A stretch of DNA of 64,000 nucleotides from Planctobacterium marinum (GTDB taxonomy: Bacteria; Pseudomonadota; Gammaproteobacteria; Enterobacterales; Alteromonadaceae): contig NZ_JAJEWQ010000003.1 in the NCBI RefSeq assembly GCF_020687805.1, forward strand, positions 237,736-301,735, read 5' to 3'. Every line of letters starts with the position of its first letter. Position 1 is the first letter of the stretch. Under the pieces are notes generated by a model. The model was not told the DNA's origin, searched no databases, and was given only the letters and a program-made list of their open reading frames with translations. The translations under genes and the position numbers were made by a program. Below, piece by piece: positions 56,927 to 64,000 of this stretch.

Positions 56927-57742
56927 CTAATGATTGGAAATATGCGACAATTTTCGCTGCCGATATTGCTGTGGAGTTTCTCCGGTTTGTTTGCGAAAAA
57001 CATTACTGAAATGGGCCTGATCATAATAGCCGCAATCCAGGGCAATATCTGCCAGTGAGAACTCACCGGACATAAGGTGTTGTCTGGCTCGCCGGATTTG
57101 TCCATAGCTATGGACTTGCAGCGGGGTAAACCCCAGAAGATTTTTAAAGCGTCGTTCCAGTGTCCGACGGCTCAGCCCCACAGCATCGGCAAGGTGGTTG
57201 GGTAACAGCAACTTCTGTGCTGCCAGGGTGACAATACCCAAGATTTGATTCTGGTCATTTTGCCTGCGCTCAACCAATCCCTCTAACCAGGCGAAAATGG
57301 CTCTCACCCGCCGGACCTGACTCAATTCAGGCAAGACATCACACAAGGGGTGTAAATCACAGGCAGGCAATGCCGGTTCGTTTAACAGCGGCAATTGCAG
57401 ATTTTTGCCGCTTTCCACTGCCACCCCCAGCAAGGCTTTTACGGCACCGGGCCGAAACCGAACGCTGACAAAATCGCGGTTTAAATCCCAGCACTGCCGG
57501 ACAACCTGAGTCTGATGCAAAAGCAGTACATCAACATTGCCGTTACTGATATCAAAAGTGAGACTGGCACCGGCATCCGGATAAAACTTATCTTCCTGAA
57601 TACGCGGAGTTTCCTGACCACCCACAGTGGCCCATACACATTGCACCCAGGCACTGAGCTTCAGAGAAGGCGCATAAATCTGCAAACCGGTTGAGGAAAA
57701 GCTGGCCGCAGGAATAATGTCGAAACCACCGTATTCTTTCAA
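56927..57742 (-). CDS. AraC-family transcriptional regulator
   Basis: A 271-residue regulator with a C-terminal AraC HTH pair (about residues 165-265; LSRRTLERRFKNLLGFTP, QIRRARQHLMSGEFSLADIA and HFSNVFRKQTGETPQQYR). The N-terminal ligand domain (DFVSVRFRPGAVKALLG) is of the DUF6597-like group. The start is a TTG right against a REP-like palindrome, with no ribosome site. It probably controls the CMD-family gene downstream. Confidence 0.85.
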   Translation of the reverse strand: MKEYGGFDIIPAASFSSTGLQIYAPSLKLSAWVQCVWATVGGQETPRIQEDKFYPDAGASLTFDISNGNVDVLLLHQTQVVRQCWDLNRDFVSVRFRPGAVKALLGVAVESGKNLQLPLLNEPALPACDLHPLCDVLPELSQVRRVRAIFAWLEGLVERRQNDQNQILGIVTLAAQKLLLPNHLADAVGLSRRTLERRFKNLLGFTPLQVHSYGQIRRARQHLMSGEFSLADIALDCGYYDQAHFSNVFRKQTGETPQQYRQRKLSHISNH

Positions 57743-57743
57743 A

Positions 57744-57815
57744 GGGTCAGAGTTGTTGAAAATGACTTGCTGCCATTATGAACCGGCAACAGGGCTGTTT
57801 CAAGAACCCTGCCCC
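57744..57815. repeat. REP-like palindrome, copy B
   Basis: Left arm GGGTCAGAG (57744-57752), degenerate right arm CCCTGCCCC (57807-57815), with an imperfect inner stem (CTTGCTGCC and GGCAACAGG). Similar in size and layout to copy A at 56164. It ends two bases before the TTG of the AraC gene. Confidence 0.68.
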
Positions 57816-57848
57816 TTGAAAATAACGTAGAAAATTGCTTAGAAAGTT

Positions 57849-58124
57849 TTACAGGCAGTTGGCCCAGAACGCTTTGACATCGCTCTGGTCGGTTTCTTCC
57901 AGCTCGCCGTCAGCAAAGGCCTTATCCAGACTGGCTAACATGCCCTGGTTTAACGCTTCGATGGATTCCTGTCCCTGCAGCTGGCACTGGCTGACCACTA
58001 ATGAAAAGTGACCGCTCAGATAGCCAGCAACAAATAAATCCTGGTCACTGCCCTGTTCTACCACCTGATCAAATTTAAGCTGGATATTATCCACCAATGC
58101 TTCAAAGTTGTTTGTATTTTGCAA
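57849..58124 (-). CDS. yfcL: YfcL family protein
   Basis: A 91-residue protein with the YfcL signature: DLFVAGYLSGHFSLVVSQC, LNQGMLASLDKAFADGEL and VKAFWANC. It is the same length as E. coli YfcL (92). Function is unknown. It lies 15 bp downstream of the NAD-kinase-like gene, the usual arrangement with EpmC in gammaproteobacteria. Confidence 0.9.
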   Translation of the reverse strand: MQNTNNFEALVDNIQLKFDQVVEQGSDQDLFVAGYLSGHFSLVVSQCQLQGQESIEALNQGMLASLDKAFADGELEETDQSDVKAFWANCL

Positions 58125-58139
58125 AGTCTTTCCTGTTAG

Positions 58140-59300
58140 TTAAACCGGTTCTGCCACCGGATAGAGTACCTGATCGCGATACCCGGTAATCACCGGAATG
58201 AGTCCCGCCAATTCAGCATTGAGTGCATCATCGCCAGTGTCAGCTATCAAAGGTCTGCCATTTAAGGCCTGGAGTTTGGTTTTGGTGGCCACCACGAGAA
58301 TATTTTCGCGCCCGACGGCACGAATCACCTCCGGGCTTAATTGCTGATTGCCACGGCCAAAGATATGTCCCTGACCGCCAATTAAAGTGATCACCAATTT
58401 GCAATTTTGTCCCTGAACCTGTTGGAACAGGCTGTTGGCATTCAAATCACTGGCCAGCAGTTCCTGATGTTGCACCAGATCGACGCCCAGTAAGGTATTC
58501 GGCAAGCCCATCTCGTCCATGACCGCCGCAACTGTAGTGCCGGACCCCATAATAAAAAGCTCGTCTTCCATCAGCTCAATCACGTGCGCCGCGATATCGG
58601 CCAACACCAGCTCTTCTGATTCTTTACCGCCATTCTTAACTGCCTGAACATAATGTAATTCAGCAGGTATGCGCATGGCGCCGTATTGGCGGGCGCGCAC
58701 TTTCCCTTCCCGAAAGGCGACTTCGTCAATATCCATCACCTGGGCATCATCAAGGCTAACCAGTTCCCCCTGAATCAACTTCTCCACCACCCGGCCTGCG
58801 GCTTTGGGGGTAATGGCGTACACACCAGAGTGAATTTTAACGCCCGCAGGAATGCCTAACGCAGGCAGCGATTCGGGAATTACACTACAGACGTTACGGG
58901 CTGTGCCGTCCCCTCCTGCAAACAATAAAATATCCACACCGTATTCTGCGAGGCATTTAACGGCATTTTCAGTATCCGTCGCTTCTGTTTGGGTGTGCTG
59001 AGGGGTATAAATCACCTCTGTGGAAAATCCCGTTTTCTCGGCCACATACTGCCCCATTTCACCGGCAGCCGTGATCACCTGTACGATAACTTTGTATGGA
59101 GCAAACACCTGCAGCGCCGTTTCAGTGCGTTGGTTGGCCTTTTTCTCTGCTCCGGCGGCCAATGCCATTTGCCGGATATCAGCACCGTCGCTGCCTTTGA
59201 GCGCCATAGCACCACCAATGCCGGCATAAGGGTTTATTACCAACCCTAAGCGAAACTTTCTGGCAGTGTTAAACCTGGGTAAAACATCAGACTGCGACAT
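58140..59300 (-). CDS. ATP-NAD kinase family protein
   Basis: A 386-residue protein of the NAD-kinase superfamily, related to AcoX. The nucleotide-binding LLFAGGDGTARNVC is clear (about residues 122-135), preceded by the N-terminal GLVINPYAGIGGAMALKG. The C-terminal part has ITLIGGQGHIFGRGNQQLSP. It differs from the housekeeping NadK in length. Its start would overlap the intended end of epmC. Substrate not established. Confidence 0.85.
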   Translation of the reverse strand: MSQSDVLPRFNTARKFRLGLVINPYAGIGGAMALKGSDGADIRQMALAAGAEKKANQRTETALQVFAPYKVIVQVITAAGEMGQYVAEKTGFSTEVIYTPQHTQTEATDTENAVKCLAEYGVDILLFAGGDGTARNVCSVIPESLPALGIPAGVKIHSGVYAITPKAAGRVVEKLIQGELVSLDDAQVMDIDEVAFREGKVRARQYGAMRIPAELHYVQAVKNGGKESEELVLADIAAHVIELMEDELFIMGSGTTVAAVMDEMGLPNTLLGVDLVQHQELLASDLNANSLFQQVQGQNCKLVITLIGGQGHIFGRGNQQLSPEVIRAVGRENILVVATKTKLQALNGRPLIADTGDDALNAELAGLIPVITGYRDQVLYPVAEPV

Positions 59301-59836
59301 CTAAGCGAAGCTCCGGGTGAAATAAGGATAAATGTAGCGACGGCGTTTGGTAAAACTCCTGCATGGCCTGCACCAGCATTTGCGCGCGCGGGTAAGCCCT
59401 GCTGCAGATAGAATTCTACCTGATGTAAAACTTTATCCTGAAAGGCAAAGCGATCCACCGGAGCTCCGTTAAGATTGTCGGTACTCACCCGGAATTTCAG
59501 GCCACAGGCAACCGAAAAACACCACTCAAGGGCCTGCGGTTTTACTTCCACCTTTTCAAAAGCAGCTTGTTGTTCCTGATTGCGCCCATCCGGGCAATAC
59601 CAGTAGCCGTAATCCACCAGTTGACGTCGCTGTTCACCGGCAATGCACCAATGCGCAATCTCGTGCAGGCCACTGCTAAAATAACCATGAGCAAATTCTA
59701 TCCGGTGCCAGGCACATGCATCATCTGCGGGAAGATACACGGGTTCTCCGTCACCTTTGACAAGTCGGGTGTTATAGGATGCAAAGCACTGATTAAAAAT
59801 GCCAATAAGATCCTGGTAGCAGTGTTCTTGCACCAT
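59246..59836 (-). CDS. epmC: EF-P hydroxylase EpmC, C terminus frameshifted
   Basis: EpmC hydroxylates the beta-lysyl-lysine of elongation factor P. The first about 150 residues agree well with E. coli EpmC: YLPADDACAWHRIEFAHGY, the metal-binding HEIAHWCIAG, YGYWYCPDGR and FEKVEVKPQALEW. After QQGLPARA the frame departs from the family. Reading on in another frame restores QMLVQAMQEFYQTPS and ends at a stop at 59287-59289. The break lies in the (GC)n run at 59382-59390, where one extra GC would repair it. So the gene has lost two bases, or the assembly has. The truncated-altered reading is 196 residues; the repaired one would be about 183. Confidence 0.85.
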   Translation of the reverse strand: MVQEHCYQDLIGIFNQCFASYNTRLVKGDGEPVYLPADDACAWHRIEFAHGYFSSGLHEIAHWCIAGEQRRQLVDYGYWYCPDGRNQEQQAAFEKVEVKPQALEWCFSVACGLKFRVSTDNLNGAPVDRFAFQDKVLHQVEFYLQQGLPARANAGAGHAGVLPNAVATFILISPGASLRCRSLMFYPGLTLPESFA

Positions 59837-59935
59837 AGTGCTTTTGGGCCTTCCAGTTAGATGATGAAAATTCGTGGGCGCGCATTTTAACGTTTCAGGC
59901 TGTTATCTGTCCAATCGCATGAATTTCGCTCCGGG

Positions 59936-59962
59936 TTGATACACTGGTACTACCAGTATCAC
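59936..59962 (+). promoter_or_regulatory. Palindrome in the nitroreductase promoter, FadR-like
   Basis: CTGGTACTACCAG (59944-59956) is close to the FadR core CTGGTnnGACCAG, with one centre base different. It lies 44-56 bases before the ATG and next to a TTGATA (59936-59941) that could be a -35. A repressor such as a TetR or FadR protein could bind here. Confidence 0.4.
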
Positions 59963-59999
59963 AATCAGGGTAATCAACAGAGTCAGTATCAGGTCCCGT

Positions 60000-60719
60000 A
60001 TGCAACTTTCCGATATCATTCATTCTCGTCGCAGTATCCGCTCGTTTAGCGACAAGCCCGTTAGTGACGAGGTACTAGAAACCTTGCTAAACACGGCGCT
60101 GGAATCCCCCAGCAGCTCAAACGCACAACCATACAAAATCGCTGTAGCCAAAGGAGATATAGCCCAGGCCATTGCTAAAGATCTGGAAGACAAATTTTGG
60201 CGCAGCAATGCCATTAACCGTCAGCCCCTGCCCAAAAAGCTCATCTCAGCACTCACCAGTGACGCGATGCCAGACAGCGATTTTAAGCCGATTTTAGGTA
60301 AATACCCCGGCATATTTCAGAAACGTCGGGTAGAAACCGGCATGGGTTTGTATAAAGTACTTGGCATCAAACGCGAAGATAAAAAAGCCAGGGATGAGCA
60401 CATGGCGAAAAACTTTTCGTTTTTCAATGCGCCTGTGGCGGTGTTCTTTTTTGTGGACCCCCGTATGAAACACATGGCATTAGTGGATGCCGGTATATTT
60501 ATGCAAACCCTGATGTTGGCGGCGACTGACATGGGCTTGGGCACCTGTGCTCAGGGAGCACTGGGTATCTGGCGCTCGCCTCTGGACAAACATTTCGACA
60601 TTCCCAAAGAATACAAACTGGTTTGCGGTATGGCACTGGGTTATCCCGATGACAATGTCGTTAATCAATACCGACCAGAAAAGCTATCGCTGGACGACCT
60701 TGTAATTAGTAGCAAATGA
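60000..60719 (+). CDS. Nitroreductase family protein
   Basis: A 239-residue FMN-dependent nitroreductase. It starts MQLSDIIHSRRSIRSFSDKPV, typical of the family, with ALESPSSSNAQPYK (FMN contacts) and the late GTCAQGALGIW and VCGMALGYPD. It probably reduces quinones or nitro compounds with NAD(P)H. It is divergent from epmC. The GTATGC start follows CAGGTCCC. Confidence 0.9.
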   Translation: MQLSDIIHSRRSIRSFSDKPVSDEVLETLLNTALESPSSSNAQPYKIAVAKGDIAQAIAKDLEDKFWRSNAINRQPLPKKLISALTSDAMPDSDFKPILGKYPGIFQKRRVETGMGLYKVLGIKREDKKARDEHMAKNFSFFNAPVAVFFFVDPRMKHMALVDAGIFMQTLMLAATDMGLGTCAQGALGIWRSPLDKHFDIPKEYKLVCGMALGYPDDNVVNQYRPEKLSLDDLVISSK

Positions 60720-60764
60720 CACTATTTAGCCAATATTGAAAGATTAATCAGAGTTTGTTCCGGC

Positions 60765-61454
60765 ATGAGTGAGCACATAGACAACATTGTTACCTACCTT
60801 CGCAGTTCGGCGGAGCTGTACGAGCGGGTGCAGGAAGATGGCCTGAACGAGCAACTCATCGCCCTGCGCCAGTGGCAATGTGAACGTCTGCTAAACAGTC
60901 ATGCTGAAATGTGCAAGGTGCCCAAGTTTCAGGTGGCTATTCAGTTTTTTGTGGATGAACTGTACGGCCCTAAGGACTTTAGTCAACGGGACAAAGACAT
61001 TGAGCGCGTGGTGCCTAAAATGAAAAAGTGGCTGCCTGATGAAGCCCTTGAATCACTGGCGGTAGCCATTCACCTCAATGCCCTGTCGCAAGAATTGGAC
61101 GTGGCAATGTTGCGTCAGTTGAACGGCAGCGAAATCAACCGGGACAGCTACGCTCAGGCCTATGTCGCCTGTAACAACCCAACCGAACGGACGCTGCAAA
61201 TTGATTATATCGAACAACTGGGGCTGGATTTAGCCCAGGTAGTGAGGTTACCCGGCATTGGTCTGATTCTGAAAATGGCCCGTACTCCCGCCAAAATGGC
61301 AGGACTGGCAACCTTACAGGAATTTTTGGAAAATGGCTTTACAGCCTTTAAACGACTCGGTGACGTACAGGAATTTATTGTGCCTGTTGTCAATAAAGAG
61401 CGTGACATCATGCAACAGCTGTTTGCCGGAGAAAATCCACTGCCAGCGATTTAG
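60765..61454 (+). CDS. Hypothetical protein with FFVDELYG motif
   Basis: A 229-residue helical protein I do not recognise as a named family. A conserved-looking stretch is QFFVDELYGPKDFSQRDKDI (about residues 63-82), and related unnamed proteins with FFLxxLYG appear in marine gammaproteobacteria. No signal peptide or catalytic motif. It is 45 bp after the nitroreductase gene and probably cotranscribed. Confidence 0.75.
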   Translation: MSEHIDNIVTYLRSSAELYERVQEDGLNEQLIALRQWQCERLLNSHAEMCKVPKFQVAIQFFVDELYGPKDFSQRDKDIERVVPKMKKWLPDEALESLAVAIHLNALSQELDVAMLRQLNGSEINRDSYAQAYVACNNPTERTLQIDYIEQLGLDLAQVVRLPGIGLILKMARTPAKMAGLATLQEFLENGFTAFKRLGDVQEFIVPVVNKERDIMQQLFAGENPLPAI

Positions 61455-61677
61455 CCAACAAGGTGGAATGTTAACACCCCATTAAATCACTGTAAAAATG
61501 AGGAAAATAAAGGCCTTTATCGGCTTTTTATGAGCAAAAGAGGTGAGGCTGGCTAAATTTTCTGCTACATTCCGCGCCTTCAAACATTAACTTTTTAGTT
61601 CCCTAATACCCCACCAGATATCGCAACACACAGGTTGCACTGCGGGCATTGCTATTTCGGGAACATCGGAGACAAAC

Positions 61678-62190
61678 ATGGAACAGAATTACGGTTTTTT
61701 TACGCGCCTGTCGATGGCATTTAAAATGATTTTTAGTGGTGCTTATACCCGCACCTTATTACAACCCGTTGCAGCTGAACCTGAAGTTCCTCAGGTTGAA
61801 ATCAAAGAACACAATCAGGACAGCGCCTTGCAATTAATCTCACTGTTGCAAAAAGAAGGGCGACTGGTAGATTTTATCAATGAAGACATTAACAGCTTTG
61901 CCGATGAGCAAGTGGCCGCCGCTGCACGCGTAGTGCATCAGGGCGTTAAAAAAGCGCTGGCGGAGCATGTCAGCTTTACGCCGGTGAGCGAAACACCGGA
62001 AGGCGAAAGCATTACTTTGGCAGCGGATTACAATCGCAGCCAATGGCAATTAACCGGTAACGTTGCCGGTCAGCCTCCCTTTACCGGAACAGTCATTCAC
62101 AAAGGTTGGCAGGTTACCGAGATGAAACTACCCGCGGTGGTGGAAGGTACTAACCTGAATGTGGTTGCCGCTGCCGAGGTGGAGCTATGA
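61678..62190 (+). CDS. DUF2760-domain protein
   Basis: A 170-residue protein of the DUF2760 family: a short N-terminal amphipathic or membrane-associated stretch (FFTRLSMAFKMIFSGAY), a spacer, and the domain from LQLISLLQKEGRLVDFI to the end. It is encoded just before, and overlaps by four bases, an Hsp70-family gene, which is the common pairing for this family. A chaperone-adaptor role is an inference. Confidence 0.85.
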   Translation: MEQNYGFFTRLSMAFKMIFSGAYTRTLLQPVAAEPEVPQVEIKEHNQDSALQLISLLQKEGRLVDFINEDINSFADEQVAAAARVVHQGVKKALAEHVSFTPVSETPEGESITLAADYNRSQWQLTGNVAGQPPFTGTVIHKGWQVTEMKLPAVVEGTNLNVVAAAEVEL

Positions 62191-64000
62191 GTGAGGCCCG
62201 ATTTAGTGTCGGTATCGACTTAGGTACCACTCACTGTGTGTTGTCCTACACTGAAATAGACAACGAAAACCAACAAACGCAAGCAATCCTTGGCATTCCA
62301 CAGTTAGTGGCGCCGGGTCAGGTGGAACAACGAGAGGCCTTGCCCTCATTTTTGTTTTTACCCAACGCTGCACAATTTGACAGTCAACAACTGGCTTTAC
62401 CCTGGTCTCAGGAATATCCGGTTACCGGCCAATTCGCCAGAGATTTGGGTCAAAAAACCCCGGACAGATTGATCAGCAGCGCCAAAAGTTGGCTGTGCCA
62501 CAGCCAGGTAGACCGCCGCAGTGGCATTCTGCCCATTGACGCGCCAGAAGACGTTACCAGGCTGTCACCCTTTGACGCTTCCAAAGTCTATTTACAACAT
62601 TTGCACAGTGCCTGGCAGCAACAGTTTCCTGATGCCCCGCTTAACGAACAACAAGTGGTGATCACGGTGCCTGCATCCTTTGATCCCGCCGCCAGAGAAC
62701 TGACGATGGCCGCTGCCGCAGAGGCAGGCTTAGACCACGCCGTACTGCTGGAAGAACCCCAGGCAGCCTTATACAGTTGGATAGCTAAAGCCGGTGACAA
62801 CTGGCGTGTACAGGTGTCTGTAGGCGATATTATTTTGGTGGTAGATATCGGTGGTGGTACCACGGATTTATCCCTGATGGCCGTCAGTGAAGAACAAGGA
62901 GCACTGCAACTGACCCGAATCGCAGTCGGTGATCATATCCTGCTGGGCGGTGACAACATGGATCTCACCCTGGCTCACGTGGTGGCGCAAAAACTGGCGC
63001 AACGGGGCAATCGTCTGCAACCCTGGCAAATAAATGGTCTGGCGCATGCCTGTCGCTCAGCCAAAGAAACACTACTGAGTGACAATGACACTCAACAGGT
63101 GCCTCTGGTAGTACCCAGCAGAGGTTCCAGTTTAATGGGTGGCAGCTTGCGCGCTGAATTAACTCGCGATGAAGTACAACGAGTACTGATTGAAGGCTTC
63201 TTCCCAGTTGTTCCCGCTGATGCCGCGCCTCAAAAACGCGGACGAGCAGCACTGTCCACCGTCAGTCTGCCCTTTGAACAGGACGCCGCCATTACCCGTC
63301 ACCTGGCCGCTTTTTTGCAGAAACAAAAACAGGCCAGCGAACATTTGCATGGATTCAACGGTGACAATGCCAATAGTTTTATGCACCCCACCGCTATTTT
63401 GTTTAATGGCGGCGTTGCCAAAGCTGACAATATCGTGACCCGCATCACAGAAGTGGTAAACAGCTGGCTGAGCAGCGAACAGGACAATGGCCTGAAAGTG
63501 TTAACCGGCATAGATGTAGATCAGGCGGTAGCCAAAGGGGCCAGTTATTATGGTCAGGTCAGACTCGGAGACGGCATCAGAATTCGCGGAGGCACCGCAG
63601 CGGCGTATTACGTGGGTATAGAGTCTGCTATGCCCGCCATTCCGGGCATGCCACCGCCAATGGAAGCTTACTGTTTGGCGCCATTTGGTATGGAAGAAGG
63701 CACAGAGGCGAATTTGCCATCACAGGTATTTTCTCTGGTGGTGGGTGAGCCGGTCCGGTTCAGCTTTTACGAATCAAAAACCCGCCGGGAAGATCAACCT
63801 GGCACCCGTTTAGATTTCTGGAGTGAAGAAGAGCTAACCGAATTACCGGAAATCGAGGTAACGCTGCACTCTGACAAATACAAGGCCGGAGACACCGCTT
63901 CCGTGCAATTACTGGCGTCCATCAATGAATTAGGCACACTGCAACTCAGTGCTATGGATGTCAACAGTGACGATCATTGGCAGGTTAGTTTCGATACCCG
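62187..64000 (+). CDS. Hsp70-family chaperone (3' end outside window)
   Basis: A partial protein of at least 604 residues, starting at the ATG at 62187. The ATPase domain is clear: GIDLGTTHCVLSY near the start and IGGGTTDLSLM later, with the usual spacing. Insertions between the motifs and low identity to DnaK place it in the divergent HscC/YegD-like group. It continues past the window. The ATGA overlap with the DUF2760 gene supports coupled translation. Confidence 0.88.
   Translation, partial: MSEARFSVGIDLGTTHCVLSYTEIDNENQQTQAILGIPQLVAPGQVEQREALPSFLFLPNAAQFDSQQLALPWSQEYPVTGQFARDLGQKTPDRLISSAKSWLCHSQVDRRSGILPIDAPEDVTRLSPFDASKVYLQHLHSAWQQQFPDAPLNEQQVVITVPASFDPAARELTMAAAAEAGLDHAVLLEEPQAALYSWIAKAGDNWRVQVSVGDIILVVDIGGGTTDLSLMAVSEEQGALQLTRIAVGDHILLGGDNMDLTLAHVVAQKLAQRGNRLQPWQINGLAHACRSAKETLLSDNDTQQVPLVVPSRGSSLMGGSLRAELTRDEVQRVLIEGFFPVVPADAAPQKRGRAALSTVSLPFEQDAAITRHLAAFLQKQKQASEHLHGFNGDNANSFMHPTAILFNGGVAKADNIVTRITEVVNSWLSSEQDNGLKVLTGIDVDQAVAKGASYYGQVRLGDGIRIRGGTAAAYYVGIESAMPAIPGMPPPMEAYCLAPFGMEEGTEANLPSQVFSLVVGEPVRFSFYESKTRREDQPGTRLDFWSEEELTELPEIEVTLHSDKYKAGDTASVQLLASINELGTLQLSAMDVNSDDHWQVSFDT

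Overview
The window looks like chromosomal DNA from a marine gammaproteobacterium of the order Alteromonadales (Alteromonadaceae or a close relative). The evidence is the block pdxB-asd-hubP-truA-accD-folC-dedD-cvpA-purF, a polar-landmark HubP/FimV protein of about 2,000 residues, FlgO-type lipoproteins, an alpha-amylase very close to the Pseudoalteromonas haloplanktis secreted enzyme, and fabB preceded by adjacent FadR- and FabR-type sites. No tRNA, rRNA, CRISPR array, prophage or intact insertion sequence was seen. The assignment is by recognition of protein families, not by a database search.

Layout. 1-3.2 kb: end of a PepSY membrane protein and a TonB-dependent receptor (ferric-siderophore type uptake). 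3.2-7 kb: a KefB-type antiporter, a WYL regulator of the BrxR/CapW shape and a deacetylase-family enzyme, all leftward. 7-13.2 kb: small coiled-coil protein, TetR regulator, a possible sigma-54 promoter, a degenerate receiver-TPR protein, a metallo-beta-lactamase-fold enzyme and an acidic-tailed membrane protein. 13.3-17.8 kb: a tightly packed leftward operon (CBS protein, exported MhpD-like hydratase, sseA, alkD-like, PCuAC, DSD1-like). 17.9-33.2 kb: leftward housekeeping genes yeeN, purF, cvpA, dedD, folC, accD, truA, hubP, asd, pdxB.

33.3-48 kb is the carbohydrate and accessory part: an exported alpha-amylase with tandem palindromic operators over its promoter, a DUF3149 peptide, an alpha/beta hydrolase, a Crp/Fnr regulator, then two large secreted proteins built from FG-GAP-like repeats, PKD domains and YHYH domains, a predicted exported beta-propeller protein, a GH1 glycosidase and a DUF418 membrane protein. 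A 467-bp gap before fabB holds several nested inverted repeats.

48.4-64 kb: fabB, mnmC, three tandem FlgO-family lipoproteins, a kynureninase with an exported formamidase-like hydrolase, a CMD/AhpD-fold protein with an AraC regulator, yfcL, an ATP-NAD kinase homologue, epmC (whose 3' end appears frameshifted at a GC dinucleotide run), a nitroreductase, an unknown protein, and a DUF2760-Hsp70 pair that runs off the window. Two REP-like palindromes containing GGGTCAGAG-type arms lie exactly against the TTG starts of two genes here.

The most interesting items are the YHYH gene pair with a structured leader upstream, the nested palindrome at 48.1-48.3 kb, the epmC frameshift, the amylase operators, and the degenerate receiver-TPR protein.
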